Assembly (NCBI GenBank): GCA_036006425.1
Contig: DASYPQ010000027.1
Span: forward strand, 248,001-312,000
Source of the DNA: DASYPQ01 sp036006425
GTDB lineage: Bacteria > Planctomycetota > UBA1135 > GCA-002686595
DNA length: 64,000 nt
Direction: 5' to 3'
The position numbers and the translations under genes are program-made. Shown piece by piece: positions 36,461 to 45,393 of the stretch (the stretch's first letter is position 1; every line of letters begins with the position of its first letter). The notes beneath the pieces are model-generated. The model was not told where the DNA came from, ran no database searches, and saw nothing but the letters and a program-made list of their open reading frames with translations.

Positions 36461-36469
36461 GTGCGCGAG

Positions 36470-37546
36470 GTGCCACCCATCGGGAGCGCTCGCAGACGGC
36501 TCTGGATCACCGCCCTCGCGTGCGTGATCGGCTTCGCCTGCGCGGAAGCCTACGTGCGTCGTTTCGCCCCGCGGCGACCCGTTGCGGCGGAGCGCGTTCC
36601 GTTGCCGGTGCAGCCGTGCGCCGACGCGCGGATCCGGATCGAGAACCGTCCGGGGGCACGCTACGTCCTGAATTTCGACGAACGCTCGAGCGGCGGGAGG
36701 CGCGAGGTCGTCGCCACGATCAACGACCAGGGTTTTCGCGGGCCCGTCGTCGACCGGCCGAAGCCCCCGGGAACGCTGCGCATCCTCGCGCTCGGCGATT
36801 CCCAGACGTTCGGCATCGGCGTCGGCGAGGGAGCGAGCTGGCCGGCGGTCCTCGCGCAGGAACTCGCGCGCGGCGGCGAACGACGGCGCGTCGAGGTGAT
36901 GAACTGCGCGGTCGCCGGGTACGACGCCGAGCAGGAATTGGCGTCCCTGGAGACGCGCTGGCTCGAGTACGAGCCCGACCTCGTGCTCCTCGGGTACTTC
37001 GTGAACGATCCCGGCCTGCCCGGGATCCAGGGGGAACGTCCGTCGGGCTTCTACCACGAGCTCCTGTCGTTCGTCTCCCCGGGTCGAGGGGGCCTCCTCG
37101 AATCGTTGCGCCAGCGCTCCGCTCTCGTCGACTTCGTGCTCGACGCGACGTTCCGGCGCGCGCGGGTGCACGAGTGGGCGCGCGGCGGAGAGGCTCTCCA
37201 CGAGGACGACTTCGAGGGCTGGGTCCGGACGCGCGCCGCGATCGTGCGCGAGCGCGACCTCGCGCGCGCGCGCGGGGCGCGATTCGCCGTCCTGCTGCTC
37301 CCGTTCCTCGTGCGCTGGAACGACGGGCTCCTCTCGACCGAGCCGTACCGCACGGTCGCCGCGTTCTGCGCGCAGGAGGAGATCCCGTGCCTCGACCTCG
37401 AGCCGGCGTTCGCGGGGCGCGACCCGGCGACCCTGCTCGTCGATGCGACGGACGCGCACAGCGGCGCGGAGGCGCACCGCATCGAGGGCGAAGCCGTCGC
37501 GCGCTGGATCGCCGAGCGGAAAATGTTGCTTCCGGCGGGCAATTGA
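36470..37546 (+). CDS. Membrane-anchored SGNH/GDSL hydrolase
   Basis: 358 residues. An N-terminal transmembrane or signal helix (about residues 10-25) is followed by an SGNH fold. The catalytic serine is in ALGDSQTFGIG (block I, about residue 105), the block III asparagine in GYFVNDPG, and the Asp-x-x-His of block V is probably DAHSGAEAHRIEGEAVA near the C-terminus. The family removes or transfers acyl groups, often on cell-surface sugars. SGNH hydrolases accompany carbamoyltransferase, SxtJ and DUF5989 genes in other genomes, so a shared polysaccharide-modification role is likely. The GTG at 36461 would add three residues. Confidence 0.75.
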   Translation: MPPIGSARRRLWITALACVIGFACAEAYVRRFAPRRPVAAERVPLPVQPCADARIRIENRPGARYVLNFDERSSGGRREVVATINDQGFRGPVVDRPKPPGTLRILALGDSQTFGIGVGEGASWPAVLAQELARGGERRRVEVMNCAVAGYDAEQELASLETRWLEYEPDLVLLGYFVNDPGLPGIQGERPSGFYHELLSFVSPGRGGLLESLRQRSALVDFVLDATFRRARVHEWARGGEALHEDDFEGWVRTRAAIVRERDLARARGARFAVLLLPFLVRWNDGLLSTEPYRTVAAFCAQEEIPCLDLEPAFAGRDPATLLVDATDAHSGAEAHRIEGEAVARWIAERKMLLPAGN

Positions 37547-37619
37547 GCGTTTCCGCGAGCCCGGACGGGTTGCGCGCCAGCGCGTCGTGTGGGATGATTC
37601 TTCGGGAGAGAAGGACCAC

Positions 37620-37802
37620 ATGCGCTATCTGAGATCGTTTCGTACCGGGGCGTCGACGGCCGTTGAGCTGATCCGCGGGCTCTACCGCGGTCCGTACTGG
37701 TGGCTCGCCCCCGTCGTGCTCCTGCTGCTGCCGGCCGCGATCATCTTCATCTTCCTGCAGGCCGTGCCGTACGTCGCGCCGTTCGTCTATACGATCTTCT
37801 GA
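37620..37802 (+). CDS. DUF5989 small membrane protein
   Basis: 60 residues with one transmembrane helix. Residues 25-60 (GPYWWLAPVVLLLLPAAIIF, then AVPYVAPFVYTIF) fit the DUF5989 pattern of a Trp-Trp box, a hydrophobic helix and a terminal APFxYTxF. The Shine-Dalgarno GGAGAGAAGGA lies just upstream. DUF5989 genes are known next to carbamoyltransferase genes, as here. Its function is unknown. Confidence 0.75.
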   Translation: MRYLRSFRTGASTAVELIRGLYRGPYWWLAPVVLLLLPAAIIFIFLQAVPYVAPFVYTIF

Positions 37803-37867
37803 CGTCCCCGGCGCCGGAGTGCACCGGCGCTTCCCGGAGGAGGCTCTCGCAGCGCCCGTTCCGTCGG

Positions 37868-37873
37868 TAGGAT
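37868..37873 (+). promoter_or_regulatory. Candidate leaderless -10 box of the toroid/ebo operon
   Basis: TAGGAT, exactly 7 nt before the ATG at 37881. Same arrangement as at 16303. Confidence 0.45.
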
Positions 37874-37880
37874 CGCGGGC

Positions 37881-39020
37881 ATGAGAAAGTGGCTGCTCGC
37901 CGCTGCGTTGCTCCTTCCCGCGGCTCCGACACACGCCCAAGGAGCGGGTGCGGACGAGGCGCGGACCTCCGTCAAGAAGGCCGGCGAGTACCTCGTCAAG
38001 GAGCAGAAGCCCGACGGCTCGTGGGGCACCGGCGCGATCGACTCGGTGCAGTTCGTCGGCTTCTCGCCGGAGACGTACTACGCCTTCAAGATGGCGGCGA
38101 ACGGGCTCGGGTTCATGGCGCTCGCGTCGCTGGACGAGACGCCCGAGCGGCGCGCCGTCCTCGACCGCTCGCTCGAGTGGCTGCTCGCGACGCGCGTCCC
38201 GAAGCGCGGGAACAACTGGGACATCGACTGCTCCTGGTCGGCCCTGTGGGGCTTCAACGCGATGGTGGCGGCCGCGAAGGACCCGCGCTACGGCGCCGGC
38301 AAGGACGCGGCGAAGTGGAAGCCGCGCATCGAGGCGCGCGCGAAGGAGCTGTACACGCTGCTCGAGAAGAACCAGGAGCCCCTCGGCGGCTGGGGCTACT
38401 ACGAAGGCCCGGTGATGTCGCACCGGCCGACCTGGTCGACGTCGTTCGCGACGGGCTGCGTGATCCCGGCGCTCGTCGAGGCGCAGAAGCTCGGCTGGCC
38501 GGTCGATCCGAAGGTGACCGACCGCGCGGTCGAGTACCTGCGCCGCTGCCACCTCCCGAGCGGAGCGTACACGTACGATCTCACGGCGATTCCCTGGGTC
38601 GGCGGCGAGTCGATCAACGACGTCAAGGGATCGCTCGGACGGATCCAGGTCTGCAACTGGGCGCGCCGTCGCGCCGGCGACAAGCGCGTCACCGACGAGG
38701 AGATCCGCAAGGGTCTCGAGTTGTTCTTCACCGAGCACCGCTTCCTCGACGCCGCGCGGCTGAAGCCGATCCCGCACGAGGCCTGGTACTACAACGCGGC
38801 CTACTTCTACTTCTTCGGCCACTACCACGCGGCGCTGGCGATCAACGAGCTCCCGGCGGAGGAGCGCGAGGCCTGGCACAAGAAGCTCCGCACGGAGCTC
38901 ATCAAGGTGCAGTGGGCCGACGGCTCGAGCATCGACTTCCCGAACATGAGCTGCATGCAGGTCGCAGGGACGAGCTTCTCGATCCTCGCGATGCAGGCGG
39001 GTCTCCGCCCCGGCAGCTGA
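37881..39020 (+). CDS. Secreted squalene-cyclase-like (alpha/alpha toroid) protein, copy 1
   Basis: 379 residues with a signal peptide (cleaved near THA-QGA, residue 19). Prenyltransferase/squalene-oxidase repeats are visible: QKPDGSWGTG (about residue 47), LPSGAYTYDL (about 225), NPxGGWGYYEG-type turns and RFLDAARL. The DxDD protonation motif of true squalene-hopene cyclases is absent, so cyclase activity is unlikely, and the toroid may bind a hydrophobic or protein ligand in the periplasm. It is paralogous to the gene at 39809. First gene of a five-gene unit ending in eboB. Confidence 0.85.
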   Translation: MRKWLLAAALLLPAAPTHAQGAGADEARTSVKKAGEYLVKEQKPDGSWGTGAIDSVQFVGFSPETYYAFKMAANGLGFMALASLDETPERRAVLDRSLEWLLATRVPKRGNNWDIDCSWSALWGFNAMVAAAKDPRYGAGKDAAKWKPRIEARAKELYTLLEKNQEPLGGWGYYEGPVMSHRPTWSTSFATGCVIPALVEAQKLGWPVDPKVTDRAVEYLRRCHLPSGAYTYDLTAIPWVGGESINDVKGSLGRIQVCNWARRRAGDKRVTDEEIRKGLELFFTEHRFLDAARLKPIPHEAWYYNAAYFYFFGHYHAALAINELPAEEREAWHKKLRTELIKVQWADGSSIDFPNMSCMQVAGTSFSILAMQAGLRPGS

Positions 39021-39080
39021 CGTCCGCGCGCACGGCACCCCGATCCCCGGTCCCCGCACCCCTTCGAGAAAAGGAATCCG

Positions 39081-39812
39081 ATGAAGCTCCCGATCGCACT
39101 CCTCTCCCTGCCTCTCGTCCTCGCGACTTCAGGTTGCGTCGCCTCGATCGGCAACCGCGCCTCGGACAAGCCCGGCGCCGAAGGCGCGAAGGGCGGGGAT
39201 CCGGAGGACGCCGCCGACAAGCTCGAGAAGAAGCAGCGCGAGCTCGACTACGCGAAGATGGAGCTCGACATCGCCAAGATGTCCGCGGCAGCGGATGCGC
39301 GCGAATCGGACGCTTCGGTGCAGGAAGCGACCCAGAAGCTCGAGGTGGTCAAGAAGGACCGCGACAACTTCAAGGCGCTCGAGAAACCGAGCAAGCTCGC
39401 GGACAAGCAGCTCGACATCGACCGCGCCGCGTGGCGGATGGAGGAGACCCGCCAGGAGCTCGCCGAGCTCGAGCAGATGTACAAGAAGGAGGACTTCGCG
39501 GCGCAGACGAAGGAGCTCGTCCTCAGCCGCGGCAAGAAGAACCTCGAGTTCGCCCAGCGCGGCCTCGATCTCGCGAAGAAGGAACAGGACGGATTGACGA
39601 CGCACGACCTCCCGAAGCGCGAGACCGAGCTCGACCAGTCCGTCGAGCGCGCGGAGAAGGCCTTGGCGGAGGCCACCGCGAAGAAGGAGAAGGGCGCCGC
39701 GGAGACGAAGCTCAAGCTGCTCCGGGCCGAGCACCGCGTCGCCGAAGCGCAGCGCGAGCTCGACAAGGCCCACGCGAAGGAGAAGGCTCCGGACAAGGAG
39801 CCGAAGGCGTGA
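39081..39812 (+). CDS. Coiled-coil lipoprotein
   Basis: 243 residues. A signal with a lipobox (ATSGC, Cys19) is followed almost entirely by charged, alanine/lysine/glutamate-rich coiled coil (about residues 45-235). Three repeat-like segments share a pattern of KKxRDxxxx then AKxELDxA. The shape suggests a periplasmic spacer or tether. Shine-Dalgarno AAAAGGAA is upstream. Its stop overlaps the GTG start of toroid copy 2 (GTGA), so the two are coupled. Confidence 0.8.
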   Translation: MKLPIALLSLPLVLATSGCVASIGNRASDKPGAEGAKGGDPEDAADKLEKKQRELDYAKMELDIAKMSAAADARESDASVQEATQKLEVVKKDRDNFKALEKPSKLADKQLDIDRAAWRMEETRQELAELEQMYKKEDFAAQTKELVLSRGKKNLEFAQRGLDLAKKEQDGLTTHDLPKRETELDQSVERAEKALAEATAKKEKGAAETKLKLLRAEHRVAEAQRELDKAHAKEKAPDKEPKA

Positions 39813-40951
39813 TCGCGGCGCTCGGACTGCTGCTCGCCTCCGCCTGCGGCACTCCGCAGGCCGCGCAGGACACGGCGACGGCGGACGACGCCCGCACGTC
39901 GATCTCGCGCGCGATCGGCTTCCTGCTCTCGAAGCAGAACCCCGACGGATCGTGGGGGACGAGCACGGTCGAATCGCTGTTCGAGCTCACGTACAGCAAC
40001 GCGAGCTTCTACGCCTGGAAGATGGCGGGCGGCGCGCTCTGCTGCATGGCGCTGATGGCCTCCGAGGAGACTCCCGAGCGGCGCGCCGGTCTCGAGAAGG
40101 CGACGAAGTGGCTGCTCGAGCAGCCGCTGCCGAAGCGCGGGAACCAGTGGGACATCGACAACACGTGGACGTACCTGTACGGGTTCAACGCGCTCGTCAT
40201 GGCTGCGAAGGATCCGCGGTTCCAGGGCGAAGCGTGGAAGGGCAAGGTGCGCGCGCGCGCGCTCGAGTTCTACGCCGCGCTCGAGGCGGCGCAGGAGCCG
40301 AAGGGCGGCTGGGGATACTACGAGGGCCCGGTGATCTCGCACCGGCAGACGTGGTCGACGTCGTTCGCCACGGCGTGCGTCGTGCCCGCGCTCGTCGACG
40401 CGAAGGCGATGGGTTGGCCGATCGACGCGGGGCTCGTCGCCCGGGCGGCGAGCTACGTGCAGCAATGCCGCCTGCCGAGCGGAGCCTACACGTACGACCT
40501 CGGACCGGTCCCGCGCATCACCGGCGGCGAGGACATCAACAACGTCAAGGGCTCGCTCGGACGCATCCAGTGCGGGAACTGGGCGCTGCGCCGGAGCGGC
40601 GACAAGAAGGTCACGGACGAGACGTTGCGCTGGGGTCTCGAGCAGTTCTTCGAGAACCACAAGTTCCTCGACGCCGCCCGGTTGATGCCGGTTCCGCACG
40701 AGTCGTGGTACCGGAACGCGGGCTACTTCTACTACTTCGGCCACTACCACGCGGCGCTCGTGATCAACCAGCTCCCCGAGGCCGAGCGCGAAAGCTGGCA
40801 CGCGAAGCTGCGGCGCGAGCTCGTCAAGACGCAGTGGAAGGACGGCGCGAGCCAGGACTTCCCGGGTTCGTTCTACAACACGACGTACGCGACGAGCTTC
40901 TCGATCCTCGCTCTCGCCGCGGGACTCCCCGGGGGAGAGCGCATCCGGTGA
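39809..40951 (+). CDS. Squalene-cyclase-like (alpha/alpha toroid) lipoprotein, copy 2
   Basis: 380 residues from a GTG overlapping the previous TGA. A short signal with a lipobox (LASAC, Cys13) makes this the lipid-anchored partner of the secreted copy at 37881. The two share NPDGSWGT / KPDGSWGT, PLPKRGNQWDIDNTW, GGWGYYEGPVISHRQTWSTSFAT, LPSGAYTYDL, NNVKGSLGRIQ and the FGHYHAAL near-C-terminal block. Here too no DxDD motif is visible. It ends inside the GTG start of eboA (GTGA). Confidence 0.85.
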   Translation: MIAALGLLLASACGTPQAAQDTATADDARTSISRAIGFLLSKQNPDGSWGTSTVESLFELTYSNASFYAWKMAGGALCCMALMASEETPERRAGLEKATKWLLEQPLPKRGNQWDIDNTWTYLYGFNALVMAAKDPRFQGEAWKGKVRARALEFYAALEAAQEPKGGWGYYEGPVISHRQTWSTSFATACVVPALVDAKAMGWPIDAGLVARAASYVQQCRLPSGAYTYDLGPVPRITGGEDINNVKGSLGRIQCGNWALRRSGDKKVTDETLRWGLEQFFENHKFLDAARLMPVPHESWYRNAGYFYYFGHYHAALVINQLPEAERESWHAKLRRELVKTQWKDGASQDFPGSFYNTTYATSFSILALAAGLPGGERIR

Positions 40952-41877
40952 GCGGAGCGCGCGAGCTTCTCGGCGAGATGCTCGCGACGCGGTTGCCGAA
41001 ACCGGCCTCCGGCTGGCTCGCAGCCGCGATCGCGGAACTGTCGAAGGGCGCCGACGCCGCGCAGTTCGCGAAGCTCGTCTCGCTCTCGAGCCGGTACGTC
41101 GCGAAGCAGCCTTTCGCGCCGACGTCCGCGGAGATCGGCCGGGCGTTCGACGCGTGCGAGGGCTGGAATCCGGAGCGCTGGAGCCTGCTCGATGCCGCGC
41201 GCGTCGCGCTCGTGCTCGGCCGCCCCGATCTCGAGGAGCCGACGGCCTCCGAGGCGCTCGAGGAGGCGTTCCGGTACGGGGACGTGGGGGAGCTCGGCGC
41301 CGTGTACCGCTCGCTGCAGTTCCTGCCTCGCCCCGAGCAGTTCGTGTGGCGCGCGGGCGAAGGCTGCCGCAGCAGCATGCGCTCCGTCTTCGAGGCCGCG
41401 GCTTGCGACAACGGATTCCCGGTGCGCAACTTCGCCGACCTCGCCTGGCGGCAGCTCGTGATCAAGGCGCTGTTCGTCGAGGCCCCGCTGTGGCGCGTGT
41501 ACGGTCTCGACACGCGCCTCGATCCCGAGCTCGCGCGCATGGCTCTCGATCTCGCCGAGGAGCGCCGCAGCGCGAAGCGGCAGGTGCAGCCTGAGCTGTG
41601 GCTCTGTCTAGCAACCCATGGCGGGGAACGCGGGATGGCGTCGATCGAGCGCGAACTCGCCCGCGGGAATACACTGGGGAGGCGCGCCGCCGCGATCGCG
41701 CTCGCGCGCGCCGGAGGCCTGAAGCGGCTGGCGGAGCTCCTCGAGCAGGAGCACGAGCCCGCGGTCGCCCGGACGATGCGCGACGCGCTCGCGGGGCGCA
41801 TCCAGCAGACGGCCTTCCGAGAGCTCGATCCGAACGAACAGGCGACGAAGCGACAGGACGACGAGACGACCCGATGA
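40948..41877 (+). CDS. eboA: EboA-domain protein
   Basis: 309 residues from a GTG. The EboA signature is clear in the middle: ERWSLLDAARVALVLGRP (about residues 75-92), GAVYRSLQFLPRPEQFVWRAGEGCRSSMRSVFEAAACDN (about 113-155), WRQLVIKALFVEAPLWRVYGLD and LARMALDLAEERRSAKRQV. EboA is the first gene of the ebo set, which is linked to metabolite traffic across the inner membrane; its biochemistry is unknown. It overlaps the toroid gene upstream and the TatD-like gene downstream by 4 nt each, so all are translationally coupled. Confidence 0.85.
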   Translation: MSGARELLGEMLATRLPKPASGWLAAAIAELSKGADAAQFAKLVSLSSRYVAKQPFAPTSAEIGRAFDACEGWNPERWSLLDAARVALVLGRPDLEEPTASEALEEAFRYGDVGELGAVYRSLQFLPRPEQFVWRAGEGCRSSMRSVFEAAACDNGFPVRNFADLAWRQLVIKALFVEAPLWRVYGLDTRLDPELARMALDLAEERRSAKRQVQPELWLCLATHGGERGMASIERELARGNTLGRRAAAIALARAGGLKRLAELLEQEHEPAVARTMRDALAGRIQQTAFRELDPNEQATKRQDDETTR

Positions 41878-42770
41878 GGTTCTTCGACCCGCACATCCAC
41901 ATGACGAGCCGGACCACGGACGATCTCGAGGCCATGGCGGCCGCCGGGATCCGCGCCGTGATCGAACCCGCGTTCTGGGTCGGCCAGCCGCGCACGCAGG
42001 CCGCGACGTTCGTCGACTACTTCTCCTCGCTCGTGGGGTGGGAACGGTTCCGCGCCTCGCAGTTCGGCGTCGCGCACTACTGCGCGATCGGGCTGAACAG
42101 CAAGGAGGCGAACAACGAAGGTCTCGCGAAGGACGTGCTCCAGCTCGTGCCGCGGTTCGCGCTCAAGGAAGGCGTCGTCGCGATCGGCGAGATCGGCTTC
42201 GACGAGATCACGAAGGCGGAGGAGAAGGCGTACGTGTGGCAGGTCGAGTTCGCCGTCGCGCACGACATGGTGGTGATGGTCCATTCGCCGCACCGCGACA
42301 AGAAGAACGGCATCCAGCGCTCGCTGCGGATCGCCGCCGACTGCCGCCTGCCGATGACGAAGCTCGTGATCGACCACAACAACGAGGAAACGGTCGAGGA
42401 CGTGCTCGAGAGCGGCGCGTGGGCCGCGTTCACGATCTATCCGCACACGAAGATGGGCTCGGAGCGGATGGTCGAGATCGTCCAGAAGTACGGCCCGGAG
42501 CGGATCATCGTCGACAGCTCGGCCGACTGGGGAGTCAGCGATCCGCTCGGCGTGCCGCGCACGGCGAAGCTGATGCTCGAGCGCGGGATTGACCCCGCCT
42601 GGGTCGAGCGGGTGACCTGGCAGAATGCGCTGGACGCCTACGCGCAGTCCGGTCAGATCGACGTCGCGTCGCTGCTCGAGTCGCCGACGATCGACCAGAG
42701 CCGCCTCTTCAACGACAACTCGGTGTTGCGGGGACAGAAGCCCAGGGTCGACGCCCCGGTCCCGAACTGA
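41874..42770 (+). CDS. eboB: TatD-like metal-dependent hydrolase, EboB type
   Basis: 298 residues. Metal-site motifs of the TatD/amidohydrolase barrel are present: FDPHIHMTSR at residues 4-13, VAIGEIGFDE (Glu), VMVHSPHRD (His), LVIDHNNEETV (His) and IIVDSSADWG (Asp). It overlaps eboA by ATGA. In ebo clusters eboB is the TatD-like member right after eboA, which supports the name. The substrate is unknown. eboC (UbiA prenyltransferase), eboD and eboF do not follow; the next gene is a thioredoxin-fold protein. Confidence 0.8.
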   Translation: MRFFDPHIHMTSRTTDDLEAMAAAGIRAVIEPAFWVGQPRTQAATFVDYFSSLVGWERFRASQFGVAHYCAIGLNSKEANNEGLAKDVLQLVPRFALKEGVVAIGEIGFDEITKAEEKAYVWQVEFAVAHDMVVMVHSPHRDKKNGIQRSLRIAADCRLPMTKLVIDHNNEETVEDVLESGAWAAFTIYPHTKMGSERMVEIVQKYGPERIIVDSSADWGVSDPLGVPRTAKLMLERGIDPAWVERVTWQNALDAYAQSGQIDVASLLESPTIDQSRLFNDNSVLRGQKPRVDAPVPN

Positions 42771-42812
42771 CGCTTCCAAAGGACGGCTTCTTCCGCGGAA
42801 GGCGGGAGATCG

Positions 42813-43997
42813 ATGGTCGTCCGAGCGGGCATGATCACGCTTCTCCTGCTCGCGTGGACGATCCTCGCCTCCCTCCAAGCTCCCGCCGGCGCGCGCGACG
42901 ACCCGGCGGCGCTGACTAGGCTCCTCGCGCGCTACGACGAGCTCCCCGCCGGACCGGCGAAGGAGGACGTCGAGCGCCTGATCGACGCGGTCGCGGCGCA
43001 GCGGTACGCGACGTTCTCGCGACTGGACTGGTACCGGGACCTGGACTTGGCGCAGAAGGCCGCGCGAGCGAGCCGGAAGCCCATCCTGTCGCTCCGGCTG
43101 CTCGGCCGCCTCGACGAGGATCTCTCCTGCGCGAACAGCCGTCTCTTCCGCGTCGTCCTGTACGCCGACGAGGACGTGTCGCGCCTCCTGCGCGAACGGT
43201 TCGTGCTCCACTGGAGCTCCGAGCGCGCGGCTCCGCGCGTCTCGATCGACTTCGGCGACGGCAACCACCTCGAGACGACGCTCGCGGGCAACAGCGTCCA
43301 CTTCGTCCTCGATTCCGATCTCCGGCCGATCGACGCGCTGCCGGGCCTGTACGGTCCCGGCGCGTTCCGGCGCGAGCTCGAGGCGGTGCTGCCGCTCGCC
43401 TCAGAGAGCCCCTCGCTGTCCGACGACGTCCGGGCGCAGCGCGTGCGCGCGTTCCACCGCGAGCGCCTCGAGGCGAGCCGCGAGCTCTGGCTGGGCGAAG
43501 GGAAGCCCGTCGTCGTCGGCGTCTCCGCGAGCCCGGCGATCCGCAGCGCCGAAGTCGTCGCCGTCACCAAGCGCGAGATGGAGATGCCGATCGTGGACGC
43601 CGTCGCGGCCGGACTCCCGGAGATGCTCCGGCCCGAACTGCCCGTGTACGTTCGCCGCGCCGACGACGCGCGCCTCGGCGCGCGGAGCCGCGCGCTGATC
43701 GCGCGCCTCGCTCCCACCGACTGGGCCCGCGATCCCCGGCCACTCGCCGGAGCGGCGCTCGATCAGCTCGTCGCGAACCTCGAGGCGTTCGTCGCCATCG
43801 ACACGGAACGGAACGAGCTCCAGCTCCACGCCGCGATCCACGGCTGGTTCGGGTCCGAGCAGCCTCTCCCGGGATTCGCGGCGCTCGACGAGCGCATCTA
43901 CCGCGAGCTCTTCCTGACGCCGTCGGAGGATCCGTGGTTGGGGATGTCCGGCCTCGGCGTCTTCAACGGTCTCCCGAACGACGGCTTGACGCGGTGA
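42813..43997 (+). CDS. Secreted thioredoxin-fold-like protein
   Basis: 394 residues. A signal peptide (about residues 1-27) precedes a helical segment and a domain reminiscent of thioredoxin-like folds (SRKPILSLRLLGRLDEDLSCANSRLFRVVLYADEDVSRLL, then HFVLDSDLRPIDALPGLYGP). Only one cysteine (Cys111 region, LSCANS) is present, so no CxxC redox pair exists. The C-terminal half (about 210-394) shows no motif I know. Shine-Dalgarno GGGAGA is upstream. It is convergent with the PLP decarboxylase gene, 1 nt apart. Confidence 0.7.
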   Translation: MVVRAGMITLLLLAWTILASLQAPAGARDDPAALTRLLARYDELPAGPAKEDVERLIDAVAAQRYATFSRLDWYRDLDLAQKAARASRKPILSLRLLGRLDEDLSCANSRLFRVVLYADEDVSRLLRERFVLHWSSERAAPRVSIDFGDGNHLETTLAGNSVHFVLDSDLRPIDALPGLYGPGAFRRELEAVLPLASESPSLSDDVRAQRVRAFHRERLEASRELWLGEGKPVVVGVSASPAIRSAEVVAVTKREMEMPIVDAVAAGLPEMLRPELPVYVRRADDARLGARSRALIARLAPTDWARDPRPLAGAALDQLVANLEAFVAIDTERNELQLHAAIHGWFGSEQPLPGFAALDERIYRELFLTPSEDPWLGMSGLGVFNGLPNDGLTR

Positions 43998-43998
43998 T

Positions 43999-45345
43999 TC
44001 AGGCGACGCTCTCGAGCGTCTCGAAGATCCGGTCGACCCAGTCCGCGTGCTCGGGCTTGATCAGGCACGACCGCAGGCACGCGACCTCGTCCTCGTCCCA
44101 GGTGAACCCGTTCCATCGTTCGGCGAGCAGCGCGCGCGGCAGGCGGGCGACGGCGAGGTGGAGTCCCGCGGCGGCGGCATCGCGGAAGATCGCGTGCGTC
44201 CGCTTCGAGGTCGCGCTCGCGCTCGCTTCGCGCGGTGCCCAGACGACGATGTCGAGCTCCGGAGCGAGCGCGAGGCGCCAGCGCGCGCCGGCGGAGAGCT
44301 TCCCGGCGAGCGCGAGCGCCGCGCGGCGGCAGCGCGTCAGTCCCTCCGCGAAACGCCCGCCGCGCTCGAGCGGGAGCAGGCGCTGCGTCGCCCACAGAGC
44401 CACGGCGGCCGCGCCGGCGCGTGAGCACTCGAGGCTGATCTCGCCGAGGTGCAGCTCGGCCGAGCTGAAGTACGTGTACGGCGAGTCGTGGCGGTACAGC
44501 GCACCGACGCTGGGATCGCGGAAGAGCACGCAGCCGCACCCGTAGGGCTGCAAGCCGTGCTTGTGCGGATCGATCGCGAGCGAGTCGACTCCCGCGAGCG
44601 CGTCGAACGCCGCGCGCGTGTCCTGCTCGAGCCCCTCGGCGAGCGCGAAGTACCCGCCGTACGCGGCGTCCGCGTGCACGCGCAGGCCGTGCTCGCGCGC
44701 GAGTGCCAGGATCGCGGGCAAGGGATCGACCGATCCGAGCATCGTCGTCCCCATCGTCGCGACGACGGTGCCGACGCCGCCGCGGCGGATGCGACCGCGG
44801 AGTGCATCGAGGTCCATGCGCCCCTGCGCGTCGACGGGAACCTCCTCGAAGGAGAGGCCGAGGACCTGCGAGAGCCGCGCGTGCGTGTAGTGGGAGATCG
44901 ACGACGCGAGGATGGTCGCCCCCGGCCGGAGCTTCCCGGCGACCCACAGCGCCTCGAGGTTCGCCATCGTGCCGCCGCCGGTGAGGTGACCGAGATGCGT
45001 GGGCCAGCCGAACGAGGCCGCGATCGCCGCGACGACCTCCTTCTCCATCGCCGAGCTCGCGCGCCCGCCGTCGAGGGCGTGGTTGTTCGGGTTCACCCAC
45101 TGCGCGAGCTGGTAGGCGACGCGCGCGATCGCGTGCGGCGGCTTCAGCATCTGCCCGACGTACATCGGATGCGGATAGGGGAAGTTGTCGCGCAGCCGCG
45201 CCGCGACCTCGAGCAGCACGGCGCGCACCCGCTCGAGCTCGGCCTCGGAGAGCTCGCCGTCGAAGCGCGGCAGATCGTCGAAGCCGTGTTCGAGCTCGCG
45301 CAGCGCCTCCTGGAGGAGCGCGAGGCTCTTCGTCTCGAGGGTCAT
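43999..45345 (-). CDS. PLP-dependent group II decarboxylase
   Basis: 448 residues. The aspartate-aminotransferase fold of group II decarboxylases shows NPNNHALDGGRASSAMEKEVV, GHLTGGGTMANLEAL, HADAAYGGYFAL and the PLP-lysine block SLAIDPHKHGLQPYGCG. Relatives decarboxylate glutamate, tyrosine, tryptophan, DOPA or histidine. The amino acid used here cannot be read from sequence. The start ATG is shared with an upstream in-frame extension lacking family similarity. Confidence 0.85.
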   Translation of the reverse strand: MTLETKSLALLQEALRELEHGFDDLPRFDGELSEAELERVRAVLLEVAARLRDNFPYPHPMYVGQMLKPPHAIARVAYQLAQWVNPNNHALDGGRASSAMEKEVVAAIAASFGWPTHLGHLTGGGTMANLEALWVAGKLRPGATILASSISHYTHARLSQVLGLSFEEVPVDAQGRMDLDALRGRIRRGGVGTVVATMGTTMLGSVDPLPAILALAREHGLRVHADAAYGGYFALAEGLEQDTRAAFDALAGVDSLAIDPHKHGLQPYGCGCVLFRDPSVGALYRHDSPYTYFSSAELHLGEISLECSRAGAAAVALWATQRLLPLERGGRFAEGLTRCRRAALALAGKLSAGARWRLALAPELDIVVWAPREASASATSKRTHAIFRDAAAAGLHLAVARLPRALLAERWNGFTWDEDEVACLRSCLIKPEHADWVDRIFETLESVA

Positions 45346-45380
45346 CGGATCGAAGCTTCCCGCCGGCGGGGCGGAACTTC

Positions 45381-45386
45381 TACCAT
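45381..45386 (+). promoter_or_regulatory. Candidate leaderless -10 box of the M28 gene
   Basis: TACCAT, exactly 7 nt before the ATG at 45394. Confidence 0.45.
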
Positions 45387-45393
45387 CTCCGCC

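Noticed and set aside
37881..40951. Toroid proteins as squalene-hopene cyclases making hopanoids
   Set aside because: They are about 380 residues instead of about 630, are exported, and lack a DxDD motif.
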